A stretch of 64,000 bases of DNA, taken from the NCBI GenBank assembly GCA_902626065.1, contig CACODT010000002.1, positions 36,266-100,265 on the forward strand, in the 5' to 3' direction. The position numbers and the translations under genes are program-made. Of the stretch, positions 17,660-24,702 are shown piece after piece; within the stretch, counting starts at the first letter, position 1; every line of letters begins with the position of its first letter. The stretch comes from an uncultured Candidatus Actinomarina sp. Lineage in GTDB: Bacteria; Actinomycetota; Acidimicrobiia; Actinomarinales; Actinomarinaceae. The notes under the pieces were generated by a model. The model saw nothing but the letters and a program-made list of their open reading frames with translations, did not search any database and was not told the origin of the DNA.

Positions 17660-18709
17660 TTAGTCTCTTTCTTCAACTCCGATATATTTCGCAGCGGGTC
17701 TAATTAAAGTGTCATCATCTCTTTGTTCAAAATAATGAGCTGCCCAACCAACTGATCTACCTGCTACAAAAATAGGAGTGAATAAATTTACATCGAAATT
17801 TAACTCTGAGAGCAATAGGCCACCATAAAAATCAACATTTGGAAATAATTTTTTTTCTTTATCCATGATTTCATCAATTTTCTTTGCAATTTCAAATCTC
17901 AATTTTGCATTATCATCAAAAATAAGTTTTTCAACCCAACTTTTTACAACTGGACTTCTAGGGTCTTGAATTTTATAAACACCATGACCAAATCCCATAA
18001 TTTTTTTCTTTTCTTCAAGCATTTTCATAACACCTGTTGTTGCATCATTTACGTCTTCAAATGAATTTATTAATTCAACTGCTCGTTCATTTGCTCCCCC
18101 ATGCAATTCACCTTTTAATGTTCCTATTCCAGAGACAATTGAACTAGTTAAATCAGACCTTGTAGAACCTGTAACTCTTGTTGCGAAAGTTGACGCATTA
18201 AATCCATGCTCAGCATAAAGAATCAAAATATCATCAAGTGCTTGTAATTGATCTTTGGATGAATTATTACTTAACATTGAGCTAGCGACTGTGTACACAT
18301 CATCTAATTCACTCGTATCAGTTTCATTATAACTTGCTATAACATAGGCTACAGCAGCAGAAATTTGAGTAGTAGACTCTAAATCCGATTTATTATCTGG
18401 CTCTCCGATGTAAGATACAATTGTTCTTATTACATCCATTGGGTGTAGCCTTAATTTAATTTGTTCAAAAAGATTGTTAATATCTCTATCACTGTTTAAT
18501 TCTTCATAATATTTACGAAAAAAGGTCGTAAAATCAGAACCATCAAGATCATCACTAATAATTAGCGAGGCAACATCTTCATAACTATGAGTTTCAGTAA
18601 GTTTAATTGCATCATACCCTCTGTACCTTAAAGAGGTTCCTTCCATCCCAACAGTTGAGATCTTAGTTTCTCCAGCAATTACTCCTCTTAAGCCAGGTGA
18701 ATATTCCAT
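17660..18709 (-). CDS. Citrate/2-methylcitrate synthase
   Basis: A citrate synthase fold protein of 349 residues, the short type I form. GELHGGANE (substrate His) and MGFGHGVYKIQDPR (second His plus Arg) are the active-site signatures; LRGVIAGETKIS and LRYRGYDA mark the N-terminal domain as in PrpC and other short citrate synthases. Next to prpD it is most simply 2-methylcitrate synthase, condensing propionyl-CoA and oxaloacetate, but many short enzymes accept acetyl-CoA as well, and this could be the cell's main citrate synthase. First gene of the minus operon reaching 14.5 kb. Confidence 0.85.
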   Translation of the reverse strand: MEYSPGLRGVIAGETKISTVGMEGTSLRYRGYDAIKLTETHSYEDVASLIISDDLDGSDFTTFFRKYYEELNSDRDINNLFEQIKLRLHPMDVIRTIVSYIGEPDNKSDLESTTQISAAVAYVIASYNETDTSELDDVYTVASSMLSNNSSKDQLQALDDILILYAEHGFNASTFATRVTGSTRSDLTSSIVSGIGTLKGELHGGANERAVELINSFEDVNDATTGVMKMLEEKKKIMGFGHGVYKIQDPRSPVVKSWVEKLIFDDNAKLRFEIAKKIDEIMDKEKKLFPNVDFYGGLLLSELNFDVNLFTPIFVAGRSVGWAAHYFEQRDDDTLIRPAAKYIGVEERD

Positions 18710-18773
18710 AGTTAACTAATTCTACATCTAAATTAATAAATTCGACTAGTGCAAAGTTGAATTTTATGAATAC

Positions 18774-18779
18774 TAAAAT
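18774..18779 (+). promoter_or_regulatory. -10 element, leaderless promoter of the PBP gene
   Basis: TAAAAT followed by exactly six bases (CTTTTC) and the ATG at 18786. No Shine-Dalgarno is present. The spacing puts the transcription start at the A of ATG. No good -35 is seen. Same layout as at seven other genes in the window. Confidence 0.6.
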
Positions 18780-18785
18780 CTTTTC

Positions 18786-21752
18786 ATGGCACAAATTCAT
18801 GAACTTGAAACGAAATCACGATTTGGTACAAGATATATAGTTGGAATTATTTTAACAATTTCAACTCTTCTAGTTGCGGGATGGATAGGTTTTTTTGTTT
18901 TCTTACCTATCAAATCTGCGATGAGTACCGTTTATGAATTAGAAGAAAGATTTTTACCAAGAGCAGAAGGAATGGTTTTAGATTTTGTATCACTTTCGGA
19001 ACCATCAATAATTATTACAAGTGACAATATAATTTTAGACGAATTACATGATGGTTTGAATCGTGACCCTATAAAATTAACAGATGTTCCCCCTTTTGTA
19101 ATTAATACTCTATTAGCTGCAGAAGACAGTAATTATTATCAACATGAAGGTGTAGACTTTATAGCAATTTTGAGTGCAGTGTTAGACAATCTGAGAGGAG
19201 TGACTAGGGGTGGTTCAACCATTACATCACAGGTTGCAAAACAATCATTCGTTGGTGATGAGATTTCTATAAGAAGAAAAGTTGCTGAAGCTGTAGTCGC
19301 AGCAGAATTAGAAAGAAGATACACTAAAGATCAGATTTTAGAATATTACATAAATTCTATTTATTGGGGCTCAGGAGCTTACGGATTACAATCAGCAGCA
19401 CTTGAATACTTTAATAAAGAAGTATCAGAACTTACACTAGATCAAGCTGCAACTCTCGTTGTAATAATTCGAAGTCCTGCTTATTACAATCCAAGGAAAT
19501 ATCCCGAGAGAGTTCTAGATAGAAGAAATAATGTCTTAGATATCATGTTAAAAGAGGGCTTCATTGTTGATATTCAACATAGATCAGCAAAACTTGCATC
19601 ACTTGTAATTGCTGAGCCAAATATTATTGAAAACAACGCAGAACATGTATCTGCAGAAGTTAAAAGACAATTACTTAATGATCCACAGTTCGCTTTTTTA
19701 GGAAATAACAAGGAGGATAGGAAGAAAAAACTTTTTGGCTGCCCATCAGATGATACAACCTGTACAGGAGGTGGTGGATTAAAAATTTTCATAACTGTTA
19801 ATCTTGAATTACAAGAACACGCAAACTCAATTCTTAATAAATGGGTACCCTCTTCTGCTGATGAAGATAGCGAGATTGAAGATGAGCCGAAACCAACAGG
19901 TGTAATCACCTTATTAAACAATTACACGGGTGCAATAGAAGTGATGGCTTCCGGAATACCTTTTGATGAAGAGCAATATAATCTAGCAACACAGGGTAAA
20001 AGAAATCCTGGATCTGCTTTTAAACCAATCACTTTACTAGCAGCATTGGAAACAGGATCTCAATTATATAGTTATAGGGATTCAAGATCTCCAACAGAAA
20101 TTGATTGTGGATACCCGTGCGCACCTGATGGTATTGGAACTAATTGGGTTGTAAGAAATTATGGAACATCAATAAAAGCTGATAGATACATTAATAATAT
20201 TGCAGCACAAGATCGTGCTATTGAGCTTGAGTGTGTTGGATATCATATTGAGGAAATTAAAAACAAAGACTTTATAGAACAATTTCCTTTGGCAGAAGGT
20301 CTTGATGATATTGAAGAAGAGATTGATAAATTATTAGAAATTGGTAAAGCATTAAATCAATTTGATGAAGAAGGTGTTCCGATTATCTATAGTGACAACG
20401 AAAATATAGAAAAAGAAGAAAACCAAACTGTTATTTCAGATGAATTATTAATTGACGAGCAAAACAATTTAATACAGATAGACCTTGAAAATGAAAAACA
20501 ATATATTTATAAACCTTGTCAAGATAAATCTGAATACAACAGATCTATAAAATTACTAGATACCTCTGGAATGGTATCTCTTGAAGAAGCAACAAGAAGA
20601 TCTATAAATACGGTTTTTGCTCAATTGGCATCCGAAATTGGTGGAGAAAAATTAGCAAGCACCGCGAAGAGAATTGGTATTGATTCAGAATTAGAACCTG
20701 TCATTTCACTTACCCTTGGTGCTGGTGCAGTAACACCTGTTGAATTAGCTTCTGCTTATTCTTCATTTGCGACAAATGGTAAATTGGCCCCACCATACTT
20801 AATAGAGAGAATTGAAGATTCAAACGGTCAATTACTTTACAAACACATCATATCTACAAGGACTAGCATTCCAGATCCAGCTGCTGCCGCAGCAGTTCGA
20901 AAAACCTTAGAAGTTGCAGCTCAATTTGGTACTGGAACTAGAGCTGTATTAAATGATAGACCAATAGCTGGTAAAACAGGTACACATCAAGGATTTAGAG
21001 AAGCATGGTTTATAGGCTTTATTCCACAGTACACATCGTCAGTATGGATTGGTTTTGCCGAGGAACAGTTGCCATTAACTGATGTTGAAATAAATGGAGA
21101 GTTACTAAAAAATGTATCAGGAGGAAGAGTACCTGCTCCTATTTGGAAAGAATTTATGGAAGAGGTTGTTAAAAATTTACCAATTGAAAATTGGCCTGAA
21201 GATCCAATCGATATTGATAGATATTACGAGATTCCAAAAATTGAAATTCCTGAATTAGTAGGCCTAAATGTTCTTGATGCTGAGGAAATTGCTTTTTCAG
21301 GATATATCTTACCTACAATTAATCTAATTGATTCTGAAGAAGCTCCAGGATTAGTTCTAAAACAAAATGTTAAAAACTGTAATCGAGATGGTGATTCGGA
21401 TGAATCAGAGGAAGATGATGACTCCGAAAATAATAGTAATGAAGAAGAAGATGATTGTATTGGTGTTGAAATGCCAGAGGGTACAGAAGTAATTCTTGAA
21501 GTATCGGGAAAAAAATTTACTGCTGACTTACCAAATATTCCCCCTTGTGAATATACAATAAATGAGGCTGAAAGTTTGGTCAAAGAATTTATGAGAGAAA
21601 CTAATGTAATTTTGTTCCTTAAAAATACATTCGAATTAACTGATTTAATCAACTGTGAAGGAAAAGTTATAGGGACAAATGTCGAACAGGGTGGAAGTGT
21701 TTCTACAGGAGATACTCTAAATTTTATTATTGGAAGTAGAAGCGAAGATTAA
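18786..21752 (+). CDS. Class A penicillin-binding protein (transglycosylase/transpeptidase) with PASTA-like tail
   Basis: PBP1-type enzyme of 988 residues that polymerises and cross-links peptidoglycan. A membrane anchor at about 18-40 is followed by the GT51 domain: catalytic AEDSNYYQHEG (Glu113), GGSTITSQVAKQ and RRKVAEAVVAAELE. The transpeptidase domain has SAFK (410-413, acyl-serine), SIN (about 608-610) and GKTGT (about 725-729). Between SAFK and SIN lies an unusual insertion of about 110 residues rich in Glu/Asp/Asn (about 475-585). After the catalytic domain come PASTA-like segments (about 805-985) interrupted by an extremely acidic Ser/Asp/Glu/Asn linker near 868-890. Actinobacterial PonA proteins often carry PASTA domains. 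The gene converges on pepA with a 4-base overlap. Confidence 0.93.
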   Translation: MAQIHELETKSRFGTRYIVGIILTISTLLVAGWIGFFVFLPIKSAMSTVYELEERFLPRAEGMVLDFVSLSEPSIIITSDNIILDELHDGLNRDPIKLTDVPPFVINTLLAAEDSNYYQHEGVDFIAILSAVLDNLRGVTRGGSTITSQVAKQSFVGDEISIRRKVAEAVVAAELERRYTKDQILEYYINSIYWGSGAYGLQSAALEYFNKEVSELTLDQAATLVVIIRSPAYYNPRKYPERVLDRRNNVLDIMLKEGFIVDIQHRSAKLASLVIAEPNIIENNAEHVSAEVKRQLLNDPQFAFLGNNKEDRKKKLFGCPSDDTTCTGGGGLKIFITVNLELQEHANSILNKWVPSSADEDSEIEDEPKPTGVITLLNNYTGAIEVMASGIPFDEEQYNLATQGKRNPGSAFKPITLLAALETGSQLYSYRDSRSPTEIDCGYPCAPDGIGTNWVVRNYGTSIKADRYINNIAAQDRAIELECVGYHIEEIKNKDFIEQFPLAEGLDDIEEEIDKLLEIGKALNQFDEEGVPIIYSDNENIEKEENQTVISDELLIDEQNNLIQIDLENEKQYIYKPCQDKSEYNRSIKLLDTSGMVSLEEATRRSINTVFAQLASEIGGEKLASTAKRIGIDSELEPVISLTLGAGAVTPVELASAYSSFATNGKLAPPYLIERIEDSNGQLLYKHIISTRTSIPDPAAAAAVRKTLEVAAQFGTGTRAVLNDRPIAGKTGTHQGFREAWFIGFIPQYTSSVWIGFAEEQLPLTDVEINGELLKNVSGGRVPAPIWKEFMEEVVKNLPIENWPEDPIDIDRYYEIPKIEIPELVGLNVLDAEEIAFSGYILPTINLIDSEEAPGLVLKQNVKNCNRDGDSDESEEDDDSENNSNEEEDDCIGVEMPEGTEVILEVSGKKFTADLPNIPPCEYTINEAESLVKEFMRETNVILFLKNTFELTDLINCEGKVIGTNVEQGGSVSTGDTLNFIIGSRSED

Positions 21753-23104
21753 TTTAATTTTTTAAAAAATTCATAGAGAGATAATACTCCAAATCCAGTA
21801 GCACCTTTTCTGTTATCAGATCTTGCAGGACCAGCTATATCAAGATGTACCCAATCATTATCGCCAATAAATTCTTTAAGAAGTAGTGCAGCGGTAATTG
21901 CACCACCAAATCTTCCACCAGTATTTTTCATGTCCGCAAGGTCAGAATCTATTAGTTTTCTGTACCCGTCGAATAATGGTAGTGAATGAAAGATTTCATG
22001 TATCTCTTTTGATGATTCGATAAATTTTGTTTCTAAATCAGCATTATTTGATAATGTTGCTCCAATATCTAAACCTAAGGCGACATATGAAGCTCCAGTT
22101 AAAGTTGCAATATCACAAATTAGATCTGGATTTTTCTCCGATGCAAATGCTAGAGCATCAGCCATAATTAGTCTTCCTTCTGCATCAGTATTCATAACTT
22201 CAATAGTTTTGCCATTTCTTGTTACCAATACATCTCCAGGTCTTATTGCAGATCCACTAATCATGTTCTCAACAATTGGTGTATAAACTGTGAGTCCAAT
22301 ATCAACATTCGATCTAGCTACTAAGTTAATAACTCCCCAAGCACTTGCTGCACCTGTCATATCAGTCTTCATTGTTTCCATACCTGAAGGACTTTTAAGT
22401 GAGTACCCCCCTGTATCAAAAAGAACACCTTTGCCAATTAAAGCCACCTGATATTTGGCTTTTGAATTATATTTACCTACTAAAAAGTACGGAGGCCTAT
22501 CAGATCCTTTTCCAACTCCTAAAACTCCACCAAAATTGTTTTCCTCAAGCCATTCTTTGTCGTGTACCTCTACTTCTATTCCAGAGGAATCAACTAATTC
22601 TTTTACTTTATCAATAAATACTTCCGGTGATTTATCTAATGCAGGTGTATTTATCAAATCTCTTACCCAAAAAATTGAACTCTGTTTTATATCATTTTCA
22701 AAAGTATCTTCATCCTTAAATGAAATAGAATTTATGGTAGAATTTTCTTCAGATTTATAAGCATTAAACTTATATTGTGAATATAAAATTCCATCAATTA
22801 CTAATGATTTATCTTTATCTAAATTAAGAAAATTAATAACTGAATCCGATTCAATTTTTGATCCAATCGAAATACCAATATCATAGAAATTAACAATTGC
22901 ATCGTCATCACCTAAACCAACTAAGAATGTTTTATTTTCATTTTTAGAATATGAAGGAGGAACTAAAAGTATTTGGTTTAATTTACCTTTGAAAGAGTGA
23001 GTATCACAATATTCTTTAAATTGATTTTCATCAAAAAATTTTTCAAAATTATTTAATTCATTATTTGTAAAAAGAACATCAATATTCATTTGCTTGGAGT
23101 CCAT
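21749..23104 (-). CDS. pepA: Leucyl aminopeptidase, M17 family
   Basis: A cytosolic two-metal aminopeptidase of 451 residues. The C-terminal catalytic domain has GKGVLFDTGGYSLK (metal-binding Lys and Asp, about 222-235), METMKTDMTGAA (Asp) and NTDAEGRL (Asp-x-Glu and catalytic Arg), all needed for activity. The N-terminal domain is poorly conserved, as usual. The start overlaps the end of the cobalamin adenosyltransferase gene by 19 bases, so the two are cotranscribed. The likely role is turnover of short peptides, consistent with a heterotroph living on dissolved peptides. Confidence 0.93.
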   Translation of the reverse strand: MDSKQMNIDVLFTNNELNNFEKFFDENQFKEYCDTHSFKGKLNQILLVPPSYSKNENKTFLVGLGDDDAIVNFYDIGISIGSKIESDSVINFLNLDKDKSLVIDGILYSQYKFNAYKSEENSTINSISFKDEDTFENDIKQSSIFWVRDLINTPALDKSPEVFIDKVKELVDSSGIEVEVHDKEWLEENNFGGVLGVGKGSDRPPYFLVGKYNSKAKYQVALIGKGVLFDTGGYSLKSPSGMETMKTDMTGAASAWGVINLVARSNVDIGLTVYTPIVENMISGSAIRPGDVLVTRNGKTIEVMNTDAEGRLIMADALAFASEKNPDLICDIATLTGASYVALGLDIGATLSNNADLETKFIESSKEIHEIFHSLPLFDGYRKLIDSDLADMKNTGGRFGGAITAALLLKEFIGDNDWVHLDIAGPARSDNRKGATGFGVLSLYEFFKKLN

Positions 23105-23628
23105 TCATTTTCAAACTCTCTTGCTAACATCCATAACAAATCTGATAGTCTATTTAAATATACAACCACTTGAGAGTCGTCTATTTCAAGATGTCTTTGC
23201 CATTTTACGCATTTTCTCTCAGCTCTTCTTGACACCACACGGGCCCAATCAAATTTTGAGGAAATCTCATTTTCTCCAGGTACAACAAAATATTGAGGTA
23301 TTCCATTTTTATCTTCTAGATAATCAATCTCTTCTTCAAGTTTTAGAATCATTTTTTTTTCAACTAACGTTTTATCTGGTTCTAACTTTTTCCTATTTTG
23401 TTTCGTTGTTGCCAACTCTGCACCAACAATAAACAGTTCTCTCTGGATTCTGAGAACTGATTCTTTAATTTCAATTGGAAGTTGTTTGTCTGCTCTGATT
23501 AAACCAATTGCCGCAACAAGTTCATCTACAGATCCATAAGCATCTGGAGCTAAATCATCTTTTGAAACCGAATCCCCGAATAGTAATCGAGTTTTTCCTT
23601 TGTCACCTTTTTTTGTATATATTCTCAT
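23086..23628 (-). CDS. Cob(I)alamin adenosyltransferase, PduO type
   Basis: The enzyme transfers the adenosyl group of ATP to cob(I)alamin to form coenzyme B12. From the ATG at 23628 the product is 180 residues, starting MRIYTKKGDKG, the P-loop-like N-terminal motif of PduO/MMAB proteins. YGSVDELVAAIG and VVSRRAERKCV (the conserved Arg-rich helix) confirm the family. An upstream in-frame TTG would add three residues only. It implies use of adenosylcobalamin, for example by methylmalonyl-CoA mutase or class II ribonucleotide reductase, neither of which is in the window. Confidence 0.92.
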   Translation of the reverse strand: MRIYTKKGDKGKTRLLFGDSVSKDDLAPDAYGSVDELVAAIGLIRADKQLPIEIKESVLRIQRELFIVGAELATTKQNRKKLEPDKTLVEKKMILKLEEEIDYLEDKNGIPQYFVVPGENEISSKFDWARVVSRRAERKCVKWQRHLEIDDSQVVVYLNRLSDLLWMLAREFENEWTPSK

Positions 23629-23644
23629 TACTATCAATATAGTC

Positions 23645-24298
23645 CTAGGACAAAAGTAATAGACCTCCAGATCCTCCTAGTGAGACTATCAATGATAAAT
23701 AACTTAAGCCTGTTGAGGCCATAACTCCAGTATAAGATTTTTCTCCTAATGATTTAAATGATGCGAACGATAAAACAGATGTTGATATGAATAAAATTAA
23801 AATTACATTTTTAAATATTGTATCAATGTCTTGTCCTATAAATTCTAAATAAATAAGAGGAACAATAATAAGAGATTGGACTGTTCCTGTAAGGGCTATT
23901 TTTTTCATTCCCTCTTTAGATATTGTTGGGTCTACTAAGAACCAGTGACCTATCATCATAGATGATAGAACACAGCTAACTAGTGATATTGGAAGCAAAT
24001 AATTTATAGTTAAATCAATTATCCTTAAATCTAAAATATCAAAGATTTCATAGTTTAAGGTTATAAAACTCGCCGAGAAGATATAAGGATGATAGTTTTT
24101 TTCTTTAATCAATAAAGTGCTTCCTAATAACAATATCCCAATAACAGTAAATACCGTAAAATTTAATAAAATTACGAGTGAGATGATTGATATAAATAAA
24201 ATGCTAAACCCTTTTCTTGGCTTGATTCGTAAATTTGAATAAAGAAGATAAGGTATGCAAAATACAAGTAAGACGTAAACAAATATGTTCAATTCCAT
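23645..24298 (-). CDS. Unknown polytopic membrane protein
   Basis: From the ATG at 24298 (MELNIFVYVLLVF) the protein is 217 residues with about seven hydrophobic segments and little soluble sequence. A longer open frame continues to 24430 but would run antisense to the next gene and begins with a hydrophilic stretch, so the shorter start is chosen. The most recognisable feature is MMIGHWFLVDPTI in the middle of the chain, where a His-Trp pair sits at the end of a helix. It precedes the cobalamin adenosyltransferase by 16 bases on the same strand. I do not recognise the family. Confidence 0.65.
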   Translation of the reverse strand: MELNIFVYVLLVFCIPYLLYSNLRIKPRKGFSILFISIISLVILLNFTVFTVIGILLLGSTLLIKEKNYHPYIFSASFITLNYEIFDILDLRIIDLTINYLLPISLVSCVLSSMMIGHWFLVDPTISKEGMKKIALTGTVQSLIIVPLIYLEFIGQDIDTIFKNVILILFISTSVLSFASFKSLGEKSYTGVMASTGLSYLSLIVSLGGSGGLLLLS

Positions 24299-24320
24299 AT
24301 ATCTTTTACAATAACAATAT

Positions 24321-24665
24321 ATGCTCAAGAATATAAATCTTCTTAAGGTTTTAAAAGCTCTAGTAATATCTTTAATTTTTATTAATGGAGTAAATATCTT
24401 ATTTGATGGAGGTGATATTACTCTAAACACAAATTTTTTTATCTCACTTCTTATTTATTCAACACTAAGTTATATCGCTCTTTATGGATATGAATTAAAT
24501 AAATTAGTTGGATTAATTTTATTTTTATCTATTACATTTCTTTCACCAAATATCTACCCAGACTTTGAAGGTGAACTTTTTCCGGTTACTTATGTTATTT
24601 TTGCTTTATTTTTAACCTATTTTTTAGGAATCAGATTGTATAAAAAGTGGAAAACAAGTCTCTAA
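24321..24665 (+). CDS. Unknown small membrane protein
   Basis: A 114-residue protein with four hydrophobic segments (about 9-28, 38-57, 60-77 and 86-104) and a basic C-terminus (RLYKKWKTSL). It starts with ATG 22 bases from the divergent membrane protein at 24298, and a TACAAT lies 8 bases before the start, so both genes probably share a compact promoter region. No family is recognised. Because reverse-strand overlap with a longer version of the neighbour is possible, the gene is supported mainly by its clean start, its membrane pattern and the gap it fills. Confidence 0.6.
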   Translation: MLKNINLLKVLKALVISLIFINGVNILFDGGDITLNTNFFISLLIYSTLSYIALYGYELNKLVGLILFLSITFLSPNIYPDFEGELFPVTYVIFALFLTYFLGIRLYKKWKTSL

Positions 24666-24690
24666 ATTAAATAAATGATGAAGGGTGAGT

Positions 24691-24696
24691 TAGAAT
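24691..24696 (+). promoter_or_regulatory. -10 element, leaderless promoter of the SpoIID-like gene
   Basis: TAGAAT, then six bases (AAGATA), then the ATG at 24703. No Shine-Dalgarno lies next to the ATG. Confidence 0.6.
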
Positions 24697-24702
24697 AAGA
24701 TA

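Noticed and set aside
24299..24430. Longer N-terminus for the membrane protein at 23645
   Set aside because: The extra 44 residues would be antisense to the next gene and are not membrane-like; the ATG at 24298 directly precedes the first helix.
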